A DNA stretch of 64,000 bases, from contig JALJCS010000018.1 in NCBI GenBank assembly GCA_023055355.1, positions 1,054,001 through 1,118,000 on the forward strand, read 5' to 3'. The position numbers and the translations under genes are program-made. Below, piece after piece: positions 13,286 through 25,080 of the stretch. Each line of letters starts with the position of its first letter. Within the stretch, counting starts at the first letter, position 1. The notes beneath the pieces are model-generated. The model did not search any database and was not told the DNA's origin. It was given only the letters and a program-made list of their open reading frames with translations. The stretch is from Agelaius tricolor. Taxonomy: Eukaryota > Chordata > Aves > Passeriformes > Icteridae.

Positions 13286-13488
13286 ACTGGGTCAGGCTGA
13301 GGGACCCCAGGGCTCACCTGGTGTCACCTCCCTGCTCCAGCAGGGCCATCCCAGAGCTCAGGGCTGGCACTGCCCAGGGCAGCAGCTCTGCCTCCTGGGC
13401 AGGGGCAGCTCCTGGGCTCAGGCCCTGCCCGTGGCTCTGGGGCCATCGCTGGGCCTGGGGCAGAGCCTGGGGCTGCCCTGAGCCCTGC
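13286..13488. other. GC-rich block next to minisatellite
   Basis: An abruptly GC-rich tract, with CTCCCTGCTCCAGCAGGGCC and CCCAGAGCTCAGGGCTGGCA, occupies the position where a minus-strand CR1 would carry sequence 3' of the piece at 13830. Its style resembles GC-rich passerine repeat DNA, but I cannot assign it to a family. Confidence 0.45.
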
Positions 13489-13828
13489 ACACAGGGACAG
13501 ACTGGGGACACAGGGACAGACTGGGACAGACTGGGACACACAGGGACAGACTGGGGACACAGGGACAGACTGGGACAGACTGGGGACACAGGGATAGACT
13601 GGGACAGACTGGGACACACAGGGACAGACTGGGGACACAGGGACAGACTGGGACAGACTGGGATAGACTGGGGGACACAGGGACAGACTGGAGACACAGG
13701 GACAGACTGGGACAGACTGGGGACACAGGGACAAACTGGGGACACAGGGACAGACTGGGGGACACACGGACAGACTGGAGACACAGGGACAGTCAGGGAC
13801 AGACAGGAACACCCAGGGACAGCCAGGG
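13489..13828 (+). repeat. GGGACAGACT/GGGACACA minisatellite
   Basis: About 340 bp is built of interleaved short units, GGGACAGACT and GGGGACACA, in irregular order, with larger blocks of 45-50 bp recurring several times. Point variants include GGGATAGACT, GGGACAAACT and CTGGAGACAC. The array degrades at its right edge into AGTCAGGGACAGACAGG. It keeps several frames open on both strands, which explains the 308-, 182- and 162-codon open frames of repeating Val-Cys-Pro-Ser or Gly-Thr-Asp here; none is a gene. Confidence 0.95.
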
Positions 13829-14100
13829 CTGAGGCCCCTCTCTCTCCTTGGGGCTCCTCTCCAGGCTGAGCAGCCCCAGCTCCCTCAGCCTTTCCTGGGC
13901 ACTGAGATGCTCCAGGCCCTTGCTCAGCTCCAGGAGCTCCTGTCCCTGCTGTGCTGAGGATCCACAGCTGGACACAGGACCCCAGAGGTGACCCCAGAGG
14001 TGTCCCCAGGGCTGAGATCTCTGACCTGCTGGGAATGTTCTTCCTGATGCCCCCAGGATCCCACTGGCTTTCCTTCCACAACTGAACCTGCCACTGAAGT
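13829..14100 (-). mobile_element. CR1 LINE, internal fragment
   Basis: TCTCCAGGCTGAGCAGCCCC, AGCTCCCTCAGCCTTTCCTG, GAGATGCTCCAGGCCC, CAGCTGGACACAGGACCCC and GATCCCACTGGCTTTCC are the reverse complement of CR1 sequence 5' of the usual 3' terminal block. The reverse complement of 13855-13915 closely matches 36538-36604 elsewhere in the window, which confirms family membership. The minisatellite replaces the expected 3' part. Confidence 0.85.
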
Positions 14101-17100
14101 CTGTGGGAATTTGGCCAAGTTGAGGTACTCAGGATGGACTCTTTGGGGGGTGCAGTTCTGGCAGCCACATTCCCAACTTCCCTCACAAATAAGGGATGTA
14201 ATAAGTTTGCAAACAGTGCTATTCTTATTTCTGTCAGCAAAAGAAATTTAATTGATTTATCAAGAAGCCAGGGCTAAAAGTCTCTCCAGAGGCAATGGAA
14301 ATATAAGCACTTTCACTGACCTCTGAAAAAACATGATTTATGGGAATACCCACTTATTTACCTAAATTCCCACAAGCTGACCTGAAAAGATTAGCCCTTG
14401 ATCTGCAGTGGCAGGGGATTCCACAGAGGTAAAGTCACTGAAGGAGAAAGAAGCAACAACAGAATCAAAAGAAAAAGTATTACTGAAAACCAGAAATGCA
14501 TTGAAGGCATAGAAAGTAATTTTTCCTAAGCACTGTAACAGAATCTGGCTTGGCAGTGCTGTAGGGCTGTGGATGGACACAGACTTGTCTTCAAGTGAGT
14601 TTGGTTTGGCTGTTGGCAATTAGGAACTTGAAAGGAAATTTGGAAACACAGTAATAATAATTTCAGCTCGGAAATGCAACAACTCCCCAGACCTATAGCT
14701 ACATTCCTGCTGTCTGTTCCCAGGGAACCTCCACACATGCCCCTCCACGGAGTGCTGGGCTGGATGAAGTCAAACTCCACTTTGGAAAGTAATTTTTACA
14801 GGATGGCTCCCACCCCTCAATGCTCTGCTGGGTATCTGGTTGCCAACTCTTCCTAATGGATCACAGAAACATTTAGGCTTTAAGATAAATTCTTGTATGA
14901 AAAGCTCTACGTTCTGTCATGGTATTTCCAGCAAAATGACTGACAAACTCTCAAGATGTCCAATGGAACAATTTAATGCATTAGACTGGACACTCCATAG
15001 TGCCTCCTTCCTGGAAAGACGAAGAGTTTTGTTCATTAAGATTTGGACCTGAGATTCAGAGGTTGCAAATGAGATGCACACGCCTGCTTATCGCTTATCA
15101 GCCCCCACAGCAAATGCTAGTTCTTAAATGTTCCTTCAAAAAAGACTCAATGAAATTAACATTCCTCCTTGCAGTCCCAGCACAGCCAGCTCCTCTGAAC
15201 TCAGTCAAGAAATATGAAGAAAATGAGCCATTTCAGATGTCAGATCCAAAATACATGCTACTCTATGTGCAAAAAAAGCATTGGGAAAATAATATGGGCC
15301 ACCATCAGTTTGGATGTGCAATGTTTGAGCTGATCTGGGATCTTGTGTGATCTGGGAAGGGCAGAAATGTAAAGTGAAAGCCTGGCAATCATCAAAAGGA
15401 GATCAGAACAGAATCAGTAAATACATTTGTCTAGAGAGTAAAAAGTTGGTCAAACCATGCCCCATGGTGGCTCTGAACCAGGACTGATGCTCTGTCATAC
15501 CCTAGAGTCTCATCTGAAGCCACTCTTTGGTCTTCTCAGGGTGTTTTAAGTAAAGCTGTAGAGTCCATCAGGATCAGGCCATGGCAACCTAAAGCCAGAT
15601 TTGGATCTGACTCTGTGGGTTTGGCTCATTCCTAGGCAGAAGTGAAAATGTGCTTGGTGGTCTGATCCAAGACTCCAGCAAACAGGTGAGTTGGCTTTGT
15701 GCAAAACCACTGCATAATTCTGCATGATTGGCACCTTTCACTTAGAGAGGCCTGAGCTGCATTAGCCACTAATAAATGACACTGACAAGGGGAGGGGGGG
15801 ATTTGGAAAGGAGTTGGCTCTGTTCAAGGTGGAGGTTCTCTCATTTTCATGAACCCAAACCCACACTGGAATGGAAAGTACCTACCAAGCCCCTAACAGC
15901 AAGGAGAATGCCATTTGTCTTAAAACAAACAACAAAAAAATCCCCCTTAATGTGATAATCTTACCATAACTAATTATTTCAATGAAAACAACACCAAGAA
16001 GTATCCTGGAGTCAGAGGCATGAACTTCGAGCTGGTAGGTCAGTGGTAACATATCTTGTTTGGACAAGCCTGACAAAGATCTGCTGAGCAATATCCACCA
16101 GGGCCAGCAGTGCTTGGCTGCCTGTGCTGTGGTGGAGAGATGGGTGTGGATCACAGGGTCACTCTCCTCCACTCGCACCAGCCAAGCAAAATGAAGCATG
16201 GCCAAACCTTCTTCAGCTGATGGCAAGAGGGAAATGCTGAAAAGTCCTAAAAATGGCTGCTATGGATGAACTGGGAGATGGTTGCAGTAACAATGGCCTG
16301 GATCTGTATGTCCAGCGTTGCAGCCAGCACAACCCTGGTCCAGCCTCTTCCTCCTCTGCAATGGCCTCCATGCTGTGTTTTCATGTGTGCTGCAAAGTTA
16401 TGTGTCCAGCCCACAGCTGTGCCAGGGGATGTCTGCACCACAGACTGCAGAGGAACCTGGAGCTGTGAGTGACCTCATCAGGGCACCTCTGACCTCAGAA
16501 CCTGCTTTAATTAACCAGTTTCTAACCTTATTTTTAATGCTGAAAGAGTATTGTCATTGTGATGGAGCTGAGGTATCTGAGGCCAGGGAGCTGCTGATTT
16601 AAACACAGAACACACCTGCCCCCAGAACCTGGGAAGTCCACAGCAAGTGGATGTGGAGAGACAGAGCACAAAGAGATCAACTGGACATTTGCACTAGCTT
16701 AGGAAATTCTTGCTGTTATCAAATCCAACTATTAGCAGAGTACAAACAAAAAGGGGAGAACAGAAAATTGCATCATTTCTTTCTGTTTTGAATGAGAGTT
16801 TTGTCTGGCTGTCATCCTGAAACAGAGAATAAAACTTGATGCACCTGGTACATTTTAATATTTATTAGCTAGGCTATGGAAAGGAGTTTACTTATGCATA
16901 GAAATCTAGCCATGTTTTTAAGGGGCAAGTCTTATTTTAGTCATTTCACACACCAGACCTACAGTGAATGAGGTTTTGGCAGTAAAACAGATATCTATGA
17001 TGTCACCCAGAGAACATTAATCCATTTGCAGAAAAAGGTTAGATTACCAGGTCAGCATCAAATTTCTGGGACATGACCATTTTCTAGTCTGTATTCTTCC

Positions 17101-18403
17101 TGCAAACCCACTGACAACAAAGTTGTGTGAAGCAACGCATCGTATTGGCCTTGTCCAGTGTCTGAGCAGGGACAAGAGAAGGACAGCCCGCTCTTGCAAG
17201 GTCCACTTTGAAGTGGGAAATGTAGATTCATTCAAAGGCCAGTATATAGTTTTTAAACCAGTTAAGAACATCCCTCCCTCAGTCATGAGAAAGAACTCAT
17301 TAAAAAGTAGAGGAATTGAGAAAACATAAAACCATAATCATCATGGTCCAGGACCAAGAGAAAGTGATGGCTGAGGATGACTTCCAGTTGTACCTGAAGA
17401 AGTGAAGGGATAGTGTGTGGCACAGCTCAGTGATTATAACCAATTAATGCCATTAACATTCTTTTCAGTTCCTAGGTGTTGGTTTGATGATAGGGATGAC
17501 TCAAGAGGGAAATCCTAACATGTTATGAGGGTGGAATGCACTCAGAAGCTGAAGGAAGCTACTAAAAGGACTGATACTTCTCCCTTCCAAGCAGTGGCTG
17601 ATGGCTGTTTTCAGTCCTGCTCTTTCTCTACTGCATCTTAGAAAATAGCTTTAAAATTCATCAGATCTTGGACATCCAGCATGGGTACCTCTCCACCAAG
17701 TAGCCATTTATTTTATAAGGGGATGAAAATATTGTAAAGCTGAATAAAATGCAGGTGTTTCCATTACAGACAAGTGAACTTTGTGTAAGCTCTACAAAGA
17801 TGTGACTTCTAGATTAAAAGGACTTTGCACAGTTCGTTCTGCCCTGGAAGAGAGGTGGATTTTTGGATCAGCTTGGGCAGAATTTTCTTTTGTGTTGTGC
17901 AGTCCTGAATTCTGCCCTCTGCTCTGTTTGCTCACCAGAGAAGCATGTGCAGTGAGACAGCTGGTGGCCATATTGACATCTGCCTGATTTTGTTAAGTTG
18001 GAAATTTGGCTGGATAAGTTCAACACCAGATTGCCCAAACACAAATAAAATTTCCATGTAATATCTGGAGCCTCCATGTTTGCTGAGAAGGGTGGACTCT
18101 AATCCTTCATCGTTCTGCTATTCAGATGACCCAGTCCAGGTTGCTGCCAAGGGATCCAGGGAGTAACCCAAGCAGGAGCATAAATACATGTGAAAAATAG
18201 ATTTTCATACTGGATTTTGGTAGGAAGGAATGAATTCCAAATACCTCTTGGAAAGCTTCCCCAATGATCAAACCCAAAGCTTCCTGCCCATACAGGATCG
18301 GCCTCCTTGAGAAAAGAGATTCTATGGAAAGCCTTACAAGCCTTACAACAAGGCTTAAAGACAATGAATGAAGTTCACCTGTGCCCCTGTGCCAGTTCAC
18401 TGA
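14101..18403. other. Unique non-coding sequence
   Basis: More than 4 kb of AT-rich DNA with no recognised repeat or exon. Two GATA-type cores lie head-to-tail at 15087-15100 (CTTATCGCTTATCA), and an A-rich run lies at 15925-15945. Open frames are all under 120 codons and unrecognised. Confidence 0.6.
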
Positions 18404-18425
18404 CCCTCCCCCCCCCCCCGCCCCC
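18404..18425 (+). repeat. C-rich homopolymer tract
   Basis: CCCT is followed by 12 consecutive C, one G and five C. The minus strand reads as runs of G and could form a G-quadruplex, and the plus strand could form an i-motif. The 12-C run is also a likely place for sequencing-length error. Confidence 0.95.
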
Positions 18426-20232
18426 GATTTGCACCAGTAAAAATTAGCGGATAGCCAAGGTAATATTGGTTAATTATTAAATATATCATCAGTGTAACCA
18501 TGCCCTCTAGAGGACTAAGTTTACCTTCATAGAGACAAAACCAACCCCTGGGTCTGAACACTCTTAAAATATGGGAAAAAGGCATTTTGGATGTTTGCAT
18601 TCCTTCCACATCTGAATCTAGACATGAATAATGATTTCCTCACTGGCACCATACCAAACATACCCAAGATGGCACTGATAGGTGAGTTTTACCTTTTGTA
18701 GCCACCTGGTGTCTCTGCCAAACAATTCATTCAGCTAATCCCCATCCAGATATCAAAGTTGATCCAAGGTCTTAATCTCAACCAAAGGGAAGGTCACTCA
18801 CATACATTTGACTCAATATGTTGAGTGTTAAATAAACAGTGTTCATGTTCTTACCTCCTGCTTTCCCCATATTCCTTTTCTTTTCTTTCTGCATTCACAT
18901 TCCCCAACTTTCCTTGGTCAGTGTGGTTTACATTCCCAGATGGCTTGAGCTGCAAAAATGCAGGTGAGCTCCATGTGAGTGCAGTTTGTCTGTGGTGGCT
19001 GAGATGGCCCCAGTCAGATGGAGAGCTGGGGGCAGGTCCAGTGGTGTCCATGGGGACATGGCTGCCCCACGGTCCTGAAGGAGCCACCAAATGCTTGAGG
19101 AGTCATTTTTTAGCCTAAAACATCCACGTTTTGAGATCAGAACCCAGTACTATTAGTGTGCAAACCACAAACAAGCAGCTGTGTGCCAGCTACTTTGGAA
19201 AACAAAATCTGGAAAGGAGCAGGGGAAAGGTCAAAGATGTAACAGGAAGCAATAGAAAGGAAATTCTTATCAGTCCAGTAGGCTTCTGGGCAGAACCAGC
19301 CCATGGAAGCAGGGCTGGAGTGTGGCTGCCATTCAGGCTGTTGAGGGAGAAGCACACAACAGGAAGGTCCTGCTCTTGCTCTCTGCCAGAGAATATTTTG
19401 ACATCTTTTCCGTGGCACCTTAGCTTAGCGTCCCAAGGCAGGCTGCTCCCCATGTGTTTGAGGGACAGAGATAGTTGGAGTGCAGCTGCAACTCTGTGGT
19501 CACATTGAGTAAACCCAAAATAGTTGGGACGTAGGATTTTCAGAGGCTGTACCATCATCTTTGCTCTTCTCGTTGAGCCATTGGGATGTAAGACACCAAA
19601 TATGCTACAGCTGTCAGCTCTTGGTTTTCAAACCCACTCTGGGGATGTTTTCTTTTTCTTCCTTTTTTAAGTCCCACTTTACGGGATTCTTGTTCTTCCT
19701 GACTTTTCTCTCAGTACAAGAATATGTGTTTTTTCCCTTGGTTACTTTGACTCTGCTGACCTGGTTTCTTGCCTTCCTTTGGAAATGTTTGGATGTGTCA
19801 GCAATGGAGAGGATGAATCAGTGAAAATAGCGCAGGTCTGGGAAAACCACTGCAGAAAGGAGCATGTGGGGAGCAGGGAGCATCACAGAGCCTGTGGAAA
19901 TAGCTCGGTGTTGGAGGGTTCTATCATTTTCTCTTTCCTCCCCAAATTTTCATTAGCAGCTGGCATTGCTGCCCTTAGCAGATGCTGCCCTTTCTCTCAG
20001 TTCAAAAAGATCTTGTGCCCAGTGTAAAGGATGACACTCACAACATTTCAGTGGCAGCTGAAGAACACCCAGTATATCACAAACTTTCTGGGCCTGTTGG
20101 GAAGAAGGATGATTTGCTGGGAAGGTGCAGGTCTGGCCCTCAGAGAACGCTCAGCAGGGAGGAACCCAGGTTTTAATTCCTTCCCAGAAACACCAAGAGC
20201 CTCATTTTGGGATCCTGCTCTGCCATTCATTG
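18426..20232. other. Unique non-coding sequence
   Basis: No repeat family or exon recognised. The 125-codon plus-strand frame (19131-19508) and the 122-codon minus-strand frame (19190-19558) overlap each other and look like chance. The 87-codon frame at 19561-19824 is Phe/Leu-rich from T-rich DNA and could be mistaken for a membrane protein. Confidence 0.6.
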
Positions 20233-20258
20233 CTTGGTCACAGCGTACTGTGACCAAG
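20233..20258. repeat. Perfect 11-bp inverted repeat, 4-nt spacer
   Basis: CTTGGTCACAG (20233-20243), spacer CGTA, then its exact reverse complement CTGTGACCAAG (20248-20258). The arms contain GGTCA and TGACC, the nuclear-receptor half-site sequence, but with 10 bases between them instead of the 3 of an oestrogen-type element. It could extrude as a short hairpin. Confidence 0.95.
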
Positions 20259-20260
20259 TA

Positions 20261-20279
20261 CCAATGGTACAGCCATTGG
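20261..20279. repeat. CCAATGG/CCATTGG inverted repeat
   Basis: CCAATGG (20261-20267), five bases TACAG, then CCATTGG (20273-20279). It overlaps a smaller inverted repeat GTACC-AAT-GGTAC that starts at 20258. Both arms carry a CCAAT core on opposite strands. Together with the preceding entry this makes three inverted repeats within 47 bp. Confidence 0.9.
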
Positions 20280-20555
20280 CTTCAGCAGCAATAAACACAC
20301 CTGAGAAACAGGCAGAGGTTTGGAGGTGGTTCATGCAGACACCTTGGTCAAGTGAATTATGTGATATAAAGGGTATCGAACATTTGGCACACAAATATTG
20401 AATAAATGCAGAACAATGTAAGACAATGATCTAATTATTAATTTTTCAATTAAAATAGAGGATATGATCTTTAGAGACTGTCCCTACCAAAAGTTGGGAG
20501 TAATATTCTAATATATTTGTTATTCTTTTTTTAAAGCCTTTTCTAGAGAAGAAAG
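20280..20555. other. AT-rich spacer between inverted repeats
   Basis: No gene or recognised repeat. The DNA becomes strongly AT-rich from about 20400 (TAATTATTAATTTTTCAATTAAAA). Confidence 0.5.
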
Positions 20556-20600
20556 TGAAGAATGTTTTTCACCTATAATTTAGGTGAAAAACATTCCTCA
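20556..20600. repeat. Long near-perfect hairpin
   Basis: GAATGTTTTTCACCTA (20560-20575) and its exact reverse complement (20581-20596) flank a 5-nt TAATT loop. After one A/C mismatch the pairing resumes for TGA/TCA, giving a stem of 20 with one mismatch over 45 nt. It is shorter than a typical animal miRNA precursor, whose stem is about 30 bp or more. No further pairing is visible outside. Confidence 0.95.
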
Positions 20601-23600
20601 GGATTAAACATCCTGTGTCTTTGCCCTGGAGCAAGGATGCACAGCATTCAAAGGACTTTGAGTCATCCCCTGATTTCAGCTGGATTAATGATATCTCAGC
20701 CTAAGCTCAGCCACAAGGACCATGTGGCATCAGACTTTCTATTTCCACAGAGAGGAGCTGGTTCATGCTCAGATTTCCAAAAATCCATCCATTAAAGCAA
20801 TCTCCCACACCGGTACCCTAAGCATTTGAAAAGTGCTGTATAAAAATGCAGATAGACTTATTGCAAACAAGAGTTTTTTTCTCCTATAATCAATTGAGTC
20901 TGAATAAAATGAATGGGCGTATTGAAACCAGGACTGAAAAACAAGAGTGTAAAAGTTACATAAAGTGATAGCAGCTCTGCTAGAATTGAGTAATATTCTA
21001 GACCTTTCTAAAGGGTAATATTTTTTGAATTCTGAATGTTTGATACAGCTACAGTGACTGACATTCTGGTTTTAGTGCATTACTAAATCACACTATAAAT
21101 GAAATTTAAAGGTAGTTAATAAAATAATTGTTATGTCAAATAGGTGAAATGCAGGTTCACCCTTTGAGAATGTCATTCTTTGGTTTTGTAGTGTCCCTTA
21201 AAGGCTAATCTAAAAGAAAATTAAATTAATTTCATGCTCACCACCTTTAAATTGCAGAAGTGAAAACCTTTCAGGACTTGCCAATTACTAAGGAAACTTC
21301 ATAGCTGGATTATTCCCAAATTGCACACCCTTTATTTTAACCACTAAAGGCAAACACATGGTTTTGATGGGTCGTAAAAGAACAGGTTGCTTTTTCAGGA
21401 TTGAAAGAAGCTGTAATTACTTCCCTTGTTTGGTGACTTCCTGATTTACTTAGGCTGTTATGGGTGATCCCATTCTGCTGAGGTAATTGGAGCTGCTGGA
21501 GTGCAGTCCATGACCTGAGGGAATGACCAGTGGCTTTTCAGCCTGGGTGACTTGCACCTAATGAGTGGAGCTGTGCTTCCCAGGAAACCAGGACACCATA
21601 ACTGCCCTAAGTGCTCAGTGTGTGGACTTTAAAGGCTTATGTTTCACAGCCCAAGCAAATTATGCCTCTGATTTTCTGAAACCAAGCTAAGTCAGCTCCA
21701 GATACATGGAAAATAAAGGTATTTTCTACAGGCAGGAATAAGAGAAACAGATCTCACCAGAGATGTGAGCCTCAGATATTTCTGCCGGCAACCAAATGCT
21801 GCCATACTGACAAAAGGAGGTGACCAGCAGTTCTCAAATCAGCTCTTGTCTGTAACATGATATGTAATAAAGCATGATTTCAGTGAGGGGGTGCATGGTT
21901 GCAATGAGTGGGTTACTCTAGTAAGAACTGAACTACCTAAGAGATAGAAATAAAATCACCTAAGTTTCCAAAGGCCAGCACAGGCTGGGTGAGGGATTGT
22001 GCCTGAGCTATCCTTGGAGGAGAGGAAGTTGCATGCAGTTCTCCTTTCAAGGGGACCCCCTCAACTGAGGTCCCTTCCTTCCTGACAGGCAGGCAGCCAC
22101 CAGGTCAGCAGTGCTCCCCAAAAAAGGCATTTTTGGCAGTGCCTTGGCTTAGCTGTAACTGTGGCTTGTTTTGGTTTTTGTACAGTTTTTCAGGTGTGTT
22201 ATATTACCTTTCTGTTCAAAAGGACAAACTTGGACTTGTGTGCTGTCTGAAGTTGGGATATTGACACAAACCTGTGGTTCCTGATCCAGGGTACCCTGGA
22301 TCTCAGTTGTGCTGGAACTCATGCTGTCTTGGCTTATTGCTGCTTGGAGCTCAGTGCTCCAAGTAAACTGATGGGAAGAGGTAAAATCAGCCAACTCTGA
22401 GGATTAAAATCCTATGTCATGAGTCACACTCAGCTTTTCCTGTATGAGCCTGGATAGTCTGGTGGGTCTATCCAGTTTTGAAATCTTGTCAAGAGTGTGA
22501 GTACACAAAGGAGCTACAGTGAGATAAATATAATTTACACCATTGTGTAAATTCAGTTTTCACCACTTTAGTCTGTTACTCAGAGAACAAAAGCTCACGT
22601 ACTTCTTCTCCGGGGTGAAAAGCAATTGGTAAAGACCAAGGGGGATGAGATGTTGGTGATAAATAACATTAATCTCCCAGTAACTCAACCCCAGATTAGG
22701 GCTAGGTCACACATGAGGATGTGTGTCACATGAGGTTACACATGAGGAGTGTGCAAGGACAGCCCAAAATCCTGGTCTCCAAGACACTCAGAATCTATGA
22801 ACTGATGTTGAAACAGGCAGGAAAGAGCTGGCCTATGAAATGTCTTCAAAGTGGCCAGAATTTGCTAACACTTAAACTACCAAAATCTTACAGCATCTTA
22901 ATTTCAGAAGTGTTTTCAAGAGACATCTTACTGCAAGGGACTGCAGACGTTTACAGCTGAGATTCACCAACACCTGCTGGCACCAACAGAAGGTGTCACA
23001 TACAGGATCCAGATGTCCTGCATGGCTGGGAAAGGCACAAAATCCTCCAGAAGCCACCGTGGAGGGCAGTCCTTAGAGAGACAGGTGGCCAGTTCATCAT
23101 GGCAAAGGCTCACTCCCTCATCTTTTCTCTCTCAAAGCTCAACTGAAACCCTTTTCAAGATATTAGAAAACCTGGACCTTTCTTTAAAGCATCCTAACAT
23201 TTGGAGCCCTCCTAACCAAGTCACTTTTCCTGTAGCTGGCACACAAACTGGATGCAAGATCATCCATTGTAACATCATCAAGCAGAGAAGAAAATTGGTG
23301 ATTGAGGAGAGGCTTCCTGATATAGGGAGCTCCAGGAGCCTTTTTTCACCTGATCAGCTGAACAACATCACCATCAAGGACTTCAAGATGATCTGAAGAA
23401 CAAATTCTTTTAATTCATTATGGATTCTGATATCCATAGAGAGGGAAGGAGAAACAGATCAACTGCTGATGATACTGAAATAACATTTACAGAAGGCAGG
23501 AGTGAGAGCAGAAACCTGAGCCTGAGCCTGGGAGGGCACACACAGAGCCACACTGTGAGGTGAGGGGGAGACCTAGAAAAGGGATAATGCAGAGACAGAT

Positions 23601-24099
23601 AATAAATTGTAGTTTGCACTGCTGTGCATCAGGGAAAAAGAATCCTATCTATTAATTGGGGCAGATCAGATTTCTTTGTGTGGGGTTAAAGGCATGTCCA
23701 GCTCCGTCCCTGTCCCCCCGGGACTGTCAGCACCACCTGACCCAACACCTCCAGACCCCAAATTCAGCATGTGCCCCAAGTGGAGGTGAGGCCAGGAGGG
23801 AAGATGCCACCCACAGCCTCCAGCTTTTGATAGCAGAAATCTGCACACCTGACACTGATCAGACTCAGAACTCATTGCCATCAAAGTTCCCAGCCTGGCC
23901 AAGAGCTGGGGAAGCAGAGCTGTTCTGGTCTCTGGGATAGACTGTGGGACACCAGGGCTGTGTGTCAGCATCCTGCTGTCATTTCACCTGGAAACACCTC
24001 CCACCTCCCCTTCCCAAATCAACAGCCTCATGGCAAAGCAGTGTCCAAACAGAATCTGGGAAGGACTAAAACATCAGTCCCACGTGGGTGAGTACAGTT
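20601..24099. other. Unique non-coding sequence
   Basis: No exons or transposons recognised. 21000-21450 is AT-rich with repeated TTAAAT/ATTAAT cores and could be regulatory. Three copies of CACATGAGG occur within 22706-22750. A perfect palindrome lies at 22283-22302 (separate entry). The 127-codon frame at 23013-23396 and the 101-codon frame at 23666-23971 are unrecognised. Confidence 0.55.
22283..22302. repeat. Perfect 20-bp palindrome
   Basis: GATCCAGGGT followed directly by its reverse complement ACCCTGGATC, with no spacer and no mismatch. The flanking bases do not extend it. It is not part of any repeat I recognise. Confidence 0.95.
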
Positions 24100-24475
24100 A
24101 TTTGGGTTGGAAAGATCATCAAGTCCAACTGTTAACCCAGCACTGCCAAACCCACCCCTAAACTATGATCCCAGCTACCATATTTATACAGCTTTTAAAT
24201 CCCTCCAGGGGTGGTGACTCCATCATTGTCCTGGGCAGCCTGTGCCAGGGCTGGATAACCCTTTAGGGGAAGAACTTTTCCCTCACATCCAATCTAAACC
24301 TGTGCTGGTTTTAACTCAAGGCCATTTCCTTTTGTCCTGTCTCTTGTTCCCTGGAGCAGGTCCTGACCCCCACCTGGCTGTCCCCTCCTGTCAGGGAGCT
24401 GTAGAGAGTAGAAAGGTTCCCCCTGAGCCTACAGAGCCTGTAGATGTCCCTTGCAGCCCTCCAGTTCTGTGACTC
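24100..24475 (-). mobile_element. CR1 LINE, older-type 3' fragment
   Basis: The plus strand reads ATTTGGGTTGGAAAGATCAT, CAAGTCCAACTGTTAACCCA, GCACTGCCAAACCCACC, CTCCAGGGGTGGTGACTCCA, GGGCAGCCTGTGCCAGGGCT, CACATCCAATCTAAACC, GCCATTTCCTTTTGTCCTGT and GGAGCTGTAGAGAG. These are the blocks of the avian CR1 group with AACCCAGCACTGCCAA in its 3' part, distinct from the CCATGGCAGGGACACC group that dominates here. It is on the minus strand and lacks the octamer tail. Confidence 0.92.
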
Positions 24476-25080
24476 ATCCCATCATATTGCCATAAGTTAT
24501 TAACGACCTTAAAGGGTAAGGTTTGGGATTATCTTGTTTGGTTGTTGTAGAATTAACAGCTGAATTTATCAGCTGCCAGGGTGAGACGTGTCAAAAGCTA
24601 CTGGAAAATCCATTAGGTCAGCAGTTACCTGGGATCTTTGTGGCCTTCAGGGAGATAGCCATCACCAGCCAGAGCAGCTGTGCCAAGGAGAGGCACAGCA
24701 CTGTCCATGAATGACACAGCCCGAGCCCTCCAGAACAAACACAAGCTTGGGACAGAATCCTCCTCCATTTTACAAACGTCCCTGAAGGAACAGGCACCAC
24801 TGGCAGCATCCCTGGGGGAGCTCCCAAGTGAGGGAACAGATGCTCTCTGCTTCCCTGCCCACCTCCCCTCCAAAACGATCTGACATGCCAGAAAACAGAG
24901 TATGGGAGATGATGATTAATAGCTTTGTTTACTTTTTTCTGATCTGTTATAACAGGCAAGGAGATAACATTTGTTGAAATACAGATCTGTCATAAAAATA
25001 AACAACCAAAAATACAAGTAAAATAAAACAGTCTTCATGTCTTAACTTTCCAGATGTAAGTTTCTGAGTTCCCACTTGGG
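24476..25080. other. Unique non-coding sequence
   Basis: Nothing recognised. Two overlapping minus-strand frames (113 and 82 codons, 24618-24959) have no family resemblance. Confidence 0.55.

Noticed and set aside
13314..14240. 308-codon minus-strand open frame (and 182-codon plus-strand frame)
   Set aside because: It is held open by the short GGGACAGACT/GGGACACA array and runs on into CR1 sequence. The translation is repetitive Val-Cys-Pro-Ser with no domain.
20236..20255. Oestrogen-type response element (GGTCA...TGACC)
   Set aside because: The spacer is 10 bases instead of 3. It is reported only as an inverted repeat.
20556..20600. microRNA precursor
   Set aside because: The 20-pair stem with 5-nt loop is too short, and no lower stem can be found by eye.
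24080..24100. Third copy of the CR1-linked 75-bp flank
   Set aside because: GGGTGAGTACAGTTAT resembles GGTGAGTGCAGCTAT of the flank, but only about 15 bp match and the neighbouring CR1 belongs to another subfamily.
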